Origin: Anaerolineae bacterium
GTDB lineage: Bacteria > Chloroflexota > Anaerolineae > Aggregatilineales > Phototrophicaceae
Assembly: GCA_022841825.1 (NCBI GenBank)
Contig: JALHQT010000001.1
Span: forward strand, 1,116,001 to 1,180,000
Reading direction: 5' to 3'
Length of the DNA: 64,000 nucleotides
The notes beneath the pieces are model-generated. The model was given only the letters and a program-made list of their open reading frames with translations, was not told the origin of the DNA and searched no databases. Shown here in pieces: positions 35,441 through 44,124 of this stretch (positions within the stretch are counted from its first letter, which is position 1; the number at the start of each line of letters is the position of its first letter). A program made the position numbers and the translations under genes.

Positions 35441-36448
35441 TTACGACGAGTAGCCATTCGCAAAGGTATCGATCATCAGGCGAACGTCGGGACCTAGCGG
35501 ATACAGGATAGGGCAGGTTGACCCGGTCGAGACGTATTCACGCACCTTACGCTTGACCTCATCCGGTGTGCCGCTCGCCGTGATGAGTTGGACGACATCG
35601 TCAGGAACCAGTTTCATCGCGTCAAGAATCTGTTCTTCGGTCGCGGGCCACGTCAGAACCTGACCGATTTCGTCGAGAAGTTCCTGTTTGACGCCGCTCG
35701 CCTTCATGATGTGCGGCTGCTGCCCCAGATACTGCGTCACGAGTTTGCGCGCGCCATCCAACGCCTTCTTGCGGTCGTTATCGACTGAGCAGACCACAAG
35801 CTGCGGGCGGTCAATGTCGTCCAGGCGCTTACCGGCTTTCTTCGCACCTGCTTCAAGCTGCTCCAAGGCAGCAGCGTTATACGCCGGAGAGACGAGGTAG
35901 TTGAGGACAGCACCATCCGCGATTTCGCCCGTCATCGTCATCATCTGCGGACCTGTAGCACCGATATAGATCGGCACATTGCGCGCGGACTTACGCCCAT
36001 GCACGACATCCAGTTCGACATCGTCTAAGTGTACGAATTCACCGTGAAAGGTCACGCGCTTCCGCGCGAGCAGTTCACGGACAACGCTGACGACTTCACG
36101 CATCGCCAAAAGCGGCTTAGTGCGGTCGATGCCGACCTTCTTCGCCAGCGGGTCCCACCACGCGCCAATGCCGCAAATGATGCGGTCGGGTGCGAGATCA
36201 TCGAGGGTGAGGAATGTCGCAGCGATGACGGCGGCATTGCGGGTCCAGTTGTTGATGACGCCGGAGCCGATCTTGATGCGGCTGGTCGTCGCTGCGAAGG
36301 CAGCCATCGGCACAATCGCATCGCGCACAAGGCGGCTTTCTGCTTGCCACACCGCCTCGAAGCCGCGCGACTCGGCATACTGTACATATTTGATGGCGTC
36401 CTGGAGAGGGTGAGCATCCTGGAGGTACATGGCGACACGATCAGGCAT
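35441..36448 (-). CDS. LLM-class, probably F420-dependent oxidoreductase
   Basis: The 335-aa protein is a luciferase-like TIM barrel: [43 protein letters not shown], and [20 protein letters not shown], near methylene-tetrahydromethanopterin reductase-type enzymes. Members use F420 or FMN for hydride transfer. Its place after the F420 biosynthesis genes cofD and cofC strongly favours F420. The substrate cannot be told. ATG 36448 has GAGGAT 8 bases ahead. There is a 97-base gap to cofC, so it may have its own promoter as well. Confidence 0.83.
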   Translation of the reverse strand: MPDRVAMYLQDAHPLQDAIKYVQYAESRGFEAVWQAESRLVRDAIVPMAAFAATTSRIKIGSGVINNWTRNAAVIAATFLTLDDLAPDRIICGIGAWWDPLAKKVGIDRTKPLLAMREVVSVVRELLARKRVTFHGEFVHLDDVELDVVHGRKSARNVPIYIGATGPQMMTMTGEIADGAVLNYLVSPAYNAAALEQLEAGAKKAGKRLDDIDRPQLVVCSVDNDRKKALDGARKLVTQYLGQQPHIMKASGVKQELLDEIGQVLTWPATEEQILDAMKLVPDDVVQLITASGTPDEVKRKVREYVSTGSTCPILYPLGPDVRLMIDTFANGYSS

Positions 36449-36545
36449 GGCAATTTATCCTCGTGATACAACCGCGAAAGCACGCCACATTGTAACGCGG
36501 ATGGTTGCGCCAGGGATCAGTACATGCCGCAAGTTCAGACGGTTG

Positions 36546-37169
36546 CTATGAGCGTTCGATCTCAGAATGAGAAAGTCGCTCAAGAAGCATGAGATCGTCA
36601 GGCATATCGATGTCGAGCGCCAATCGTTCAGACTGATACACATGAACATGCGCCCCAGCCAGACGCGCCCGCGTCATGTGTCGCTGAAAGCTGCCCACCC
36701 CATATGCATACTCGAACAGACCCGGCGGTTTCACCAGCATCGCATTCGTGCCATCTTCGTTGCGGTCGGTCGCGAGCACCACCGACTGTGTCTCGCGCCC
36801 CATCAACACCATCGCTGCCAGGTCATCGCGGTTGACCAGTGGCAAATCCCCCGGCAGGATCAGGACGCCTCTGCCCTTCCAACTGCTGACGACGCTGGTC
36901 GCGGTCATCAGTGCCAGATTCAAGTCGGGTGTACCACCGGTCTCCTGAAGAGTCTTTGCACCGTAATCACGAGCAATCGCCAGCGCCTTGGTATCGCGGC
37001 TGATCACCAGCGTTCCCACCACCTGCGGCGCATGCTGTGCGACGGACAGCACATGCCGAAATAATCCTTCGGCGAGGCGCTGGCGCTCCTCAGGCGCAAG
37101 GAACTTCGCAAGTCGGCTCTTTGCCAACGTCAGAGGCTTCAGCGGAATAATGACCCAAATCCCACTCAT
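36546..37169 (-). CDS. cofC: CofC/FbiD-type guanylyltransferase for F420
   Basis: CofC activates 2-phospholactate, or in some bacteria phosphoenolpyruvate, with GTP for F420 synthesis. The 207-aa product starts with IIPLKPLTLAKSRLA and has LPGDLPLV and the EDGTNAML guanine-nucleotide loop. ATG 37169 overlaps the cofD stop (ATGA), better than the ATG at 37178. The residue pattern does not let me choose between the phosphate donors, but the neighbouring nitroreductase suggests the phosphoenolpyruvate route, whose dehydro product must be reduced. Confidence 0.9.
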   Translation of the reverse strand: MSGIWVIIPLKPLTLAKSRLAKFLAPEERQRLAEGLFRHVLSVAQHAPQVVGTLVISRDTKALAIARDYGAKTLQETGGTPDLNLALMTATSVVSSWKGRGVLILPGDLPLVNRDDLAAMVLMGRETQSVVLATDRNEDGTNAMLVKPPGLFEYAYGVGSFQRHMTRARLAGAHVHVYQSERLALDIDMPDDLMLLERLSHSEIERS

Positions 37170-38104
37170 GATCGCCAACTTTCAATCCAATCGAGAACAA
37201 TAAGTGCAAGTCGTGCTCGATCAGCATCCGTCTTCATAATCGTGTCGGTCGCCAGCAACTGCGCGACACTCGGCGGTGCAGACCGATCCACTTCATCATA
37301 GACAAATCCATTGATGATTTGACCATAATGTTGCGCGACCGCCCTTGCGCTCACCTCAATTCCAATCTCATTCATCAATTTTGCCGCAGGTCCCTTGATG
37401 GCTTTCCCCCCAACAATCGGGCTTATGGCGACGCGCGGCACATCGCGCGACAGCAGCAAATCGCGCATCCCTGGCAGCGCAAGGATTGGCGCGACAGACA
37501 GCCAGGGATTGCTGGGGGCGATCAGAATCGCATCCGCCCGCTCAATCGCGAAGCGCACCTCCGGCGTCATCATCGCGCGTTCCGCCGCGCTTAAGTCGAG
37601 ACCCCGCACGGTCGGCTGCCAACGGTGACGCACGAAGTATTCCTGAAACGCCAGCCGCCCGTGCTCCACCGTATCAATAATCGTCGACGCGTCATCGTCC
37701 GTCATCGGCAATACTGACAAACGGATGCCTAGCGCCTTTGTGAGATGCCCGGCGGTCTGAGTCCAGCGCTCGCCACGATGCAGCGCTTCGGTGCGCAGCA
37801 TGTGCGTCGCAATGTCTTGATCGCCCAGACGAAACCAGGGCTGCTCGCCAAAACGCCGCAGCGCGTCCAGCGCCATCACTGTATCTCCAGCGACACCCCA
37901 ACCGTTGACCGGGTCCACCAATCCTCCGAGGGTGTACATGACCGTATCAAAATCGGGGCAAACTCGGAGTCCGTACATCCAGAAGTCATCACCCGTGTTG
38001 ACCACACAGGTGATCGACTGGGCAGGCATCGCCTGAGCCAGTCCGTGCGCCAGCTTCGCACCGCCAACGCCGCCGACAAGCACGACAAGACTGTCTATCG
38101 CCAC
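37166..38104 (-). CDS. cofD: CofD/FbiA, 2-phospholactate (or PEP) transferase of F420 synthesis
   Basis: CofD joins the guanylated three-carbon unit to the deazaflavin Fo. The 312-aa protein shows the family start LVGGVGGAKLAHGL, then VNTGDDFWMYGLRVCPDFDTVMY, RVAISPIVGGKAIKGPA and the closing barrel. GTG 38104 with AAAAGAG ahead is the likely start. The frame to 38188 would intrude on the nitroreductase gene. The order nitroreductase-cofD-cofC is tight, with overlaps at both joints. Fo synthase (CofG/H or FbiC) and CofE are not in the window. Confidence 0.93.
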   Translation of the reverse strand: MAIDSLVVLVGGVGGAKLAHGLAQAMPAQSITCVVNTGDDFWMYGLRVCPDFDTVMYTLGGLVDPVNGWGVAGDTVMALDALRRFGEQPWFRLGDQDIATHMLRTEALHRGERWTQTAGHLTKALGIRLSVLPMTDDDASTIIDTVEHGRLAFQEYFVRHRWQPTVRGLDLSAAERAMMTPEVRFAIERADAILIAPSNPWLSVAPILALPGMRDLLLSRDVPRVAISPIVGGKAIKGPAAKLMNEIGIEVSARAVAQHYGQIINGFVYDEVDRSAPPSVAQLLATDTIMKTDADRARLALIVLDWIESWRS

Positions 38105-38715
38105 ACAATGCTCTTTTCGAGAGAATGTCGAGTCTTCACCTTCGTCTCTGCCGGGTAACCGACAGTGACCAGTCCTTGTGGCTGCCAATCTTCAGGCAGA
38201 TTTAGGAGATCGCGCACCACATCGGGCGCAAACAACGGGGCACACATCCAACACGTCCCCAAGCCCAATGCAGCTGCACCCAACAGAAGGTTTTGACCTG
38301 CCATCGCTGCGCTTTGCGCCGCCATGAGGAATTCGAGGTGTTGGCGACGCTCATCCGGATAGGTATCCATATCAAGCATCGATAAGCATACCACAATCAG
38401 ACACGGCGCACCCGTGATCCGGCTGAATGACCGCTGCGTGTCTTTGATTATGAGCGCTTCTGGCGCGCCATCCGCTTCCAGGTCGCGGCGCAGGCGCTCG
38501 CCCATTGCACGGGCTAACGATTCCCTGGTGGCGGGCGCAGTCGTAACGGCAAAGCGCCAGGGTTGGCGGTTGTGAGCGGAAGGTGCCCAGATTGCCGCTT
38601 CCAGTATCCGCTCGATCAGGAGTCCAGGAACTGGGTCGGGTCGATATCGGCGAATAGAGCGGCGTGACTTTAGGGTCAACAGCGTGGTATCCGCAGGCAT
38701 GATGGATGTGGGCAT
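38095..38715 (-). CDS. Nitroreductase-family protein of the F420 operon (dehydro-F420 reductase candidate)
   Basis: From ATG 38715 the protein is 206 aa. ATG 38700 is also possible. The FMN-binding pattern is SRRSIRRYRPDPVP, APSAHNRQPWRF, QNLLLGAAALGLGTCW and VGYPAE. It resembles the C-terminal domain of FbiB, which in mycobacteria reduces dehydro-F420-0. Stand-alone versions act likewise in Thermomicrobia. Sitting directly before cofD, overlapping it by 10 bases, it is a good candidate for that step here. A general nitroreductase role cannot be excluded. The longer frame to 38859 overlaps the opposite promoter region and is rejected. Confidence 0.78.
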   Translation of the reverse strand: MPTSIMPADTTLLTLKSRRSIRRYRPDPVPGLLIERILEAAIWAPSAHNRQPWRFAVTTAPATRESLARAMGERLRRDLEADGAPEALIIKDTQRSFSRITGAPCLIVVCLSMLDMDTYPDERRQHLEFLMAAQSAAMAGQNLLLGAAALGLGTCWMCAPLFAPDVVRDLLNLPEDWQPQGLVTVGYPAETKVKTRHSLEKSIVWR

Positions 38716-38879
38716 TCGTGTTGGAGTCCTTATTTCAAATGCGCATGGATTATGACACCACAAAACGCGTTTCCACAGCAGATTGAAACGTTGTGAGAGT
38801 GTTTCGCGGCTTCTGTCGCTTGCTGCTATCATGGAAACAGCGCGAAATGTGCAGCGCATTATGTGAAGGACTTTCGGGT

Positions 38880-39827
38880 ATGGTCGGAAAACTGGCGGTT
38901 GTCGCTGTCGGCGGCAATTCCCTGATTACAGATCCTAAGCATCCAGACATTCAACACCAGTGGGACGCGGTTCGCCAGACGACTGAACACCTGGCGCAGC
39001 TGATCGCTGAAGGCTGGAGCATCGTCGTTACGCACGGCAATGGACCGCAGGTCGGCTACATCCTGCGCCGCGCGGAGATCGCTGCCGCACAGGGCATCCA
39101 CAGTGTCCCACTCGACCTGATCGTCGCCGATACCCAGGGCAGCATCGGCTATATGCTCCAGCAGCAGCTTGATAACAGCCTGCGCCGCCTGGGGATCAAC
39201 CGCACCGTGGTCACCGTCGTCACTCAGGTACGGGTAGACCCAGCAGATCCCGCCTTCTCCCACCCCACCAAGCCCATCGGCGGTTTCATGACTGAGGAAG
39301 AAGCCCGGCACTACGAAGGCGAAGGTTGGCAGGTGATGGAGGATGCCGGACGTGGCTGGAGGCGGGTTGTCGCCTCGCCTCGCCCGCAGATGATCCACGA
39401 GATCAACGCAATACGCGCCCTCATCCTGAGCGACTACATCGTCATCACCGTAGGCGGCGGCGGCATCCCGGTCGTTCGCGATGAACGGGGCGAACTGAAA
39501 GGCACATACGCGGTCATCGACAAAGATCTCGCCAGCAGCGCCCTCGCCCAGACGCTGCGCGCCGACCTGTTGGTGATCAGCACAGGTGTGGAGAAAGTCG
39601 CCTTGAACTTTAACAAGCCCAATCAGCGGACGCTCGACGTGTTGACGCTGCAAGAGGCAAAGGGTTACATCGCAGAGGGGCACTTTGGGGTTGGCAGTAT
39701 GCTGCCCAAGATCGAGGCGGCAGTTGATTTTGTGCAGATGGGTGGACCGCAGGCGCTGATCACCGATCCCGCAAATCTGCTGCGCGCGATTCGTGGGGAA
39801 ACAGGCACTCGTATCATACCCGGTTAA
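38880..39827 (+). CDS. Carbamate kinase
   Basis: Carbamate kinase makes ATP from carbamoyl phosphate and ADP, or the reverse. ATG 38880 has AAGGA 9 bases ahead and gives a normal 315 residues. Motifs are VAVGGNSL at the start, VVTHGNGPQVGYIL, TQVRVDPADPAF, KPIGGF, ITVGGGGIPVV and VIDKDLASSALA. It is not next to arginine deiminase genes. A carbamoyltransferase that could supply carbamoyl phosphate is encoded 11 kb away at 50709. It is transcribed away from the F420 operon. Confidence 0.93.
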   Translation: MVGKLAVVAVGGNSLITDPKHPDIQHQWDAVRQTTEHLAQLIAEGWSIVVTHGNGPQVGYILRRAEIAAAQGIHSVPLDLIVADTQGSIGYMLQQQLDNSLRRLGINRTVVTVVTQVRVDPADPAFSHPTKPIGGFMTEEEARHYEGEGWQVMEDAGRGWRRVVASPRPQMIHEINAIRALILSDYIVITVGGGGIPVVRDERGELKGTYAVIDKDLASSALAQTLRADLLVISTGVEKVALNFNKPNQRTLDVLTLQEAKGYIAEGHFGVGSMLPKIEAAVDFVQMGGPQALITDPANLLRAIRGETGTRIIPG

Positions 39828-39931
39828 CTCGTGCGCGGTGAGACGTACGAAGTGCGAACCGGGCAACACTGCTCTTTCGCGCCACGCACAAGGCACGGCG
39901 CACACTCTATGGGAGCGTAACCTCAAACAGC

Positions 39932-40768
39932 ATGGAACACACGAAATCGATCGCCGAGCAGGTCGCGGCACTCGACGCCGAAAAAGATCACATGCGGATC
40001 GTCTACCTGATCGGCACCTATGAGTTCCCATGGGAGACCCAGCGTTCGCTGGAATTCGCGCTCTTTCGCACGTTCGCCGTGCCCTCAATCGCCGAGCTGC
40101 TCGACCGCACCGGGCAGTTCCAGAATGCGGGGCAAAAGCGCTACGACGATACGTCCCTGCTGCTCGCCGAGATCGCGGAACATGGGTACGACAGCGAACG
40201 CGGGCGCGCCGCCATCCGCCGCATGAACCAGCTTCACCGCCGTTTCGAGATTTCCAACGACGACTATCTGTATGTCCTCTCGACCTTCATTTTCGAGCCA
40301 ATCCGCTGGAATCCCATTCTCTCCTGGCGACCTTCAACCCTTCACGAAAACCACGCCAACTACTACTTCTGGCGCGAAATTGGACGGCGCATGAACATCA
40401 AGGACATCCCGGAGTCGCTGGAGGCTTTCGAGCAGTTTAATCTCGACTACGAGCGCAGGCACTTTCGTCGGACACCCCACACGGAGCGCGTTGGGCGTGC
40501 CTCCCTTGCAACTTTTACGAAGTCGTTTCCGTCGTTATTGCATCCAACCGTGCGCTCCGCCATTTATGCGCTGATGGATGACCCGCTGCGTGAGGCGTTC
40601 GGCTTTCCGAAGATGCCGGGTTGGTACACGGCATTCCTGAAAGGGGCGCTGCGGCTGCGCGCACAGATCGTCAAGCGCCTGCCACGCCGCCGAAAACCGT
40701 TCTCGCTTACACACGAACCCAATCGCACGTATCCGAATGGTTACGAGATCGACGAACTAGGGGCATAG
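39932..40768 (+). CDS. MpaB/DUF2236-like oxygenase-family protein
   Basis: The 278-aa cytoplasmic protein has the DUF2236 (mpaB) pattern: LEFALFRTFAVPSIAELL near the start, AAIRRMNQLHRRFEISNDDY, then YVLSTFIFEPIRW. Family members are heme proteins. The fungal MpaB cleaves a prenyl side chain and bacterial Lcp-type relatives cleave rubber, so an oxygenase role is possible. The conserved Arg and His around MNQLHRRF are present. The C-terminal 60 residues are basic (RLPRRRKP). It is followed after 4 bases by threonine synthase, with which it shares no obvious pathway. Confidence 0.7.
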   Translation: MEHTKSIAEQVAALDAEKDHMRIVYLIGTYEFPWETQRSLEFALFRTFAVPSIAELLDRTGQFQNAGQKRYDDTSLLLAEIAEHGYDSERGRAAIRRMNQLHRRFEISNDDYLYVLSTFIFEPIRWNPILSWRPSTLHENHANYYFWREIGRRMNIKDIPESLEAFEQFNLDYERRHFRRTPHTERVGRASLATFTKSFPSLLHPTVRSAIYALMDDPLREAFGFPKMPGWYTAFLKGALRLRAQIVKRLPRRRKPFSLTHEPNRTYPNGYEIDELGA

Positions 40769-40772
40769 TCCT

Positions 40773-42026
40773 ATGGCTGCTGTGACTGAACTTCGCTGTT
40801 CCCTTTGTGACCGCGCTTATGCGCCGGACTCGGTCGAATACACCTGCCCTGACTGCGGCATGGTCGGCACACTCGATGTGTTGTACGACTACGCCGCACT
40901 GCGTGCGCATGTAGACCGCGACCTTCTGAGCGCCAGCGCCGACCATTCGATGTGGCGCTTTCAGACACTGATGCCTCTTGGAGAGGCGAGCGAAGTGCCG
41001 CCGCTGCGGGTCGGCGGCACGCCCCTTATGGCGACGCCGCGCCTTGCCGCAAATCTGGGGCTGCGTGCTGCCTGGGTTAAAGACGACGGGTTGAACCCGA
41101 CGGGTTCGCTCAAGGACCGTGCCAGCAGCATGGTCATCGCGCGCGCGCTTGAACGCCATATCCCGGTGGTCTCCACTGCCAGCACGGGCAACGCAGCGGC
41201 AGCCCTGGCAGGCGTGGGCGCGTCTGTGGGTGCTGACCGCGTCAAGATCGTCATCTTCGTACCCGCCAGCGCGCCAGAGGGAAAGATCGCACAACTCATC
41301 GTCTATGGCGCAACAGTCCTGCTCATTGAAGACAGCTACGATGTCGCTTTCGACCTGTGCTATACGCTGTGTCAGGAACAGGGCTGGTACTGTCGCAATA
41401 CCGGCATCAATCCCTATACGGTCGAGGGCAAAAAGACGGTCGCTTTCGAGATCGCCGAGGGGATGGGCTGGCGCGTCCCTGACGCAGTCATGGTCAGCGT
41501 CGGCGATGGCAATATCATCGCCGGAGTCTACAAAGGCTTCTACGATCTGCTGCAATTGGGATGGATTGAGCGCATTCCGCGGTTGATTGGTGTACAAGCA
41601 GAAGGAAGCTCGCCGCTCGCACGCGCCTGGCAGCAGGGGCTGCGCGCCCAGGACATGCCAGCAGAAGAAGCGGACACGCTGGCAGACAGCATCAGCGCAG
41701 GCGTCCCGCGCGACCGTGCGAAGGCGCTGCGCGCAGTTCGCAATACAGGCGGCGGCTTTGTCACAGTGCCGGACCCCGATATTCTCGCGGCAATCCCGGC
41801 GTTCGCGCGTCTGACGGGCGTCTTCGCGGAGCCGTCCTGCGCCATCATCTATGAAGGCGCAAAGCGGGCGCTGGCACAAGGCATTTTGCGCGCGGACGAC
41901 GAAGTGGTCTTCCTGGCGACGGGCAACGGCTTGAAGGATGTGAAGCGCGCCCAGATGTCCGTCGGCACCGGGCAGCGCGTGCCGCCTGATCTCGCATCGA
42001 TTCGGCGTGCACTGGGTATTTCTTAA
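40773..42026 (+). CDS. thrC: Threonine synthase
   Basis: Threonine synthase converts O-phosphohomoserine to threonine with pyridoxal phosphate. The N-terminal zinc ribbon has Cys 9, 12, 25 and 28. The PLP Lys is K114 in NPTGSLKDRAS, with STASTGNAAAA for phosphate binding and FLATGNGLKD near the C-terminus. The 417-aa length and the ribbon fit the shorter (class II-like) threonine synthases of bacteria and archaea. A related fold-type II enzyme cannot be fully excluded. It is in tight order with the MpaB-like gene before and a GT2 gene after (12 bases). Confidence 0.88.
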   Translation: MAAVTELRCSLCDRAYAPDSVEYTCPDCGMVGTLDVLYDYAALRAHVDRDLLSASADHSMWRFQTLMPLGEASEVPPLRVGGTPLMATPRLAANLGLRAAWVKDDGLNPTGSLKDRASSMVIARALERHIPVVSTASTGNAAAALAGVGASVGADRVKIVIFVPASAPEGKIAQLIVYGATVLLIEDSYDVAFDLCYTLCQEQGWYCRNTGINPYTVEGKKTVAFEIAEGMGWRVPDAVMVSVGDGNIIAGVYKGFYDLLQLGWIERIPRLIGVQAEGSSPLARAWQQGLRAQDMPAEEADTLADSISAGVPRDRAKALRAVRNTGGGFVTVPDPDILAAIPAFARLTGVFAEPSCAIIYEGAKRALAQGILRADDEVVFLATGNGLKDVKRAQMSVGTGQRVPPDLASIRRALGIS

Positions 42027-42038
42027 GCGGAGGCAGTC

Positions 42039-43007
42039 TTGGTACATACCCGATACTCAATTATCGCCCCGATCTTCAACGAGGAGGGAAATATCGATCT
42101 GCTGTATGAACGCATCAGCCAGATCCTGAACAGCACAGGCGAAACCTGGGAGCTGATCCTCGTCAACGACGGCAGTCGTGACCATTCGCCGCAAATGATG
42201 GATGACCTCGCGGCAAAAGACTCCCGCGTCAAAGTTCTGCACTTTGCGCGCAACTTCGGACACCAAATCGCCGTCACCGCAGGCATCGACCATGCCAGCG
42301 GCGACGCTGTCGTGCTGATCGACGCCGACCTGCAAGACCCACCCGAACTCATTCCCGAAATGATCGAGCGCTGGAAAGCCGGGTATCAGGTCGTTTACGC
42401 AGTGCGCTCAAAGCGCGAGGGCGAAAGCTGGTTTAAGGTGTGGACGGCGAAGCTGTTCTATCGTGTGATCAACCAGATCACCGCCATCGACATCCCGGTC
42501 GACACAGGCGATTTCCGCTTGATGGATCGGCGTGTGGTGGAGGTGCTGAAAGCGATGCGCGAGCACAGCCGCTTCATTCGCGGAATGACGAGTTGGGTCG
42601 GCTTTAAGCAGACGGGGGTCAACTACGTCCGTGCGCAGCGACACGCGGGTGAAACGAAGTATCCTCTGCGCAAGATGCTCAAATTCGCCGCCGACGCCAT
42701 CACGGGTTTTTCGTTCTGGCCTCTCCAGGTCATGATCTACTTCGCACTCGGTCTTGGCATCCTGGCGCTGCTCGCGATTGTGGTCGTCTCGGTGCTGCGA
42801 GTCGTCTACGGTCCAGACTTCTTTGGTGGGCAGGCGACGACGATAGTCCTGCTACTGCTGGTCAGCTCATTCCAGCTCTTCTTTCTGTTCGTCCTGGGGC
42901 AGTATGTGGCGCGCATCTACGACGAAGCACGCGCGCGCCCACTCTACGTGATCGCCCAGCGCACGAACCTTGAGCCTGCTGCGAGCAGCGGCGAAAGCGT
43001 AGGATGA
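42039..43007 (+). CDS. GT2 glycosyltransferase, DPM1/GtrB-like
   Basis: The 322-aa protein uses a TTG start with GGAGG 5 bases ahead. Its first 230 residues are a GT2 domain: IIAPIFNEEGNI, ILVNDGSRD, and the metal-binding IDADLQDPPE. Two membrane helices near the C-terminus (about 230-260 and 268-295) follow. Such enzymes move a sugar from a nucleotide to polyprenyl phosphate, which would feed GT-C enzymes like the one encoded at 31907. That link is inference. Confidence 0.87.
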   Translation: MVHTRYSIIAPIFNEEGNIDLLYERISQILNSTGETWELILVNDGSRDHSPQMMDDLAAKDSRVKVLHFARNFGHQIAVTAGIDHASGDAVVLIDADLQDPPELIPEMIERWKAGYQVVYAVRSKREGESWFKVWTAKLFYRVINQITAIDIPVDTGDFRLMDRRVVEVLKAMREHSRFIRGMTSWVGFKQTGVNYVRAQRHAGETKYPLRKMLKFAADAITGFSFWPLQVMIYFALGLGILALLAIVVVSVLRVVYGPDFFGGQATTIVLLLLVSSFQLFFLFVLGQYVARIYDEARARPLYVIAQRTNLEPAASSGESVG

Positions 43008-43075
43008 AGCATCGCTTGCGCACCGAAGGTGTTTGGTGTATGAAAGACTGATGCGATACACGACGAGGTGCGCAA

Positions 43076-43324
43076 ATGATGGCAGACGATACCAAAACAC
43101 GGGAGCAGCTCCGCGACGTGCAGGAATATCGCAAACTGGTCTTGCTGTACGAAGCACTCGATGCCGAAATTGACAAGCTGATCATGACTTACGGCGGTCA
43201 CAGCGAGGACATGCCGGAGGCGGACTTCGAGCGTTATCGCATTCTTGCCCGCCAACGTGACGAACTCCAAAACGACATCCGCGCCACTGAGCATCGGCTG
43301 CTCGGAGACAATTCAACGGACTGA
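43076..43324 (+). CDS. Small predicted coiled-coil protein
   Basis: The 82-aa protein is almost wholly helical and charged (QLRDVQEYRKLVLLYEALD, then YRILARQRDELQNDIRATE) and has no Cys, signal or helix-turn-helix. GAGGTG lies 5-8 bases before the twin ATGs at 43076/43079. I do not recognise a family. The closely set genes on each side suggest that it is real. The ordered polar/apolar heptads suggest self-association. Confidence 0.6.
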   Translation: MMADDTKTREQLRDVQEYRKLVLLYEALDAEIDKLIMTYGGHSEDMPEADFERYRILARQRDELQNDIRATEHRLLGDNSTD

Positions 43325-43383
43325 TCGTTGCACACAGCTCGCCGCTGTGTCATCCTCCTTTATCTCAAGCAGGAGGAGCCGTC

Positions 43384-44043
43384 ATGCCGAATCGCCTCAT
43401 TCGCCGCTACGAAAGCGACGCCATCGAAGTTCAGTACGAAATCCCCCGCTGCATCCATGCTGCTGAATGCGTCCAACGCCTGAACGAGGTCTTTGACAAT
43501 CAGAAGCGCCCCTGGGTGCAGCCGGAACATGCCAGCGCCGACTCCATCGCACAAACAATCCATCACTGCCCAACCGGGGCGCTGCACTATACGCGCAAGG
43601 ACGGCGCACCGGGCGAAGCAGCACCGGAAAAGAACACGCTGCGTATCGTCGAGAACGGACCACACTACATACACGGCGATTTGCAACTTGTGATGGGTGG
43701 CGGTGAGCCACCTTTGCGGGAGACGCGCGCGGCACTCTGCCGCTGTGGCGCATCGAAGAACAAGCCGTTCTGCGATAACAGCCATATAAACAGTGGCTTC
43801 GCCGACCCCGGCGCGGTCGATCTGGCGCAGGAAGCACCGGGTGAACCGCTGGCACCTGGCGGGCAGATCACCATCGTGCCGCACACGAACGGACCCGTGC
43901 AGGTGACGGGCAATCTCGAAATCCATACTGCCGACGGGCAAACGCTCTACCGCAGCGAGGCGTGGCTCTGCCGCTGCGGACACTCCAAAAACAAGCCCTT
44001 CTGCGATAGCACCCACGAGACAGTCGGCTTCGTCGCGGAGTAG
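43384..44043 (+). CDS. Iron-sulfur protein with divergent 4Fe-4S domain and two CDGSH domains
   Basis: The 219-aa protein has three metal modules. Residues 20-70 match the divergent mono-cluster ferredoxin domain (CIHAAEC, FDNQKRPWVQP, HHCPTGAL; Cys 23, 29 and 62). The first CDGSH motif has Cys 119, 121 and 130 with His134. The second has Cys 196, 198 and 207 with His211. CDGSH domains hold a labile 2Fe-2S cluster through three Cys and one His and act in electron or cluster transfer. All ligands are intact. A strong GGAGGAG ribosome site precedes ATG 43384. The partners are unknown. Confidence 0.88.
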   Translation: MPNRLIRRYESDAIEVQYEIPRCIHAAECVQRLNEVFDNQKRPWVQPEHASADSIAQTIHHCPTGALHYTRKDGAPGEAAPEKNTLRIVENGPHYIHGDLQLVMGGGEPPLRETRAALCRCGASKNKPFCDNSHINSGFADPGAVDLAQEAPGEPLAPGGQITIVPHTNGPVQVTGNLEIHTADGQTLYRSEAWLCRCGHSKNKPFCDSTHETVGFVAE

Positions 44044-44124
44044 CCTGGCATTACCTGGATGTAGGGAGATTGTGCAAATCGGCGTAATGTGGACGGAACT
44101 GTGCCTATCCATGACAGGTCATTC

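Noticed and set aside
38859-40088. 409-residue minus-strand frame opposite carbamate kinase
   Set aside because: Shadow frame spanning a real gene and an intergenic region.
40707-42047. 446-residue minus-strand frame opposite threonine synthase
   Set aside because: Shadow frame. The opposite strand has zinc and PLP motifs.
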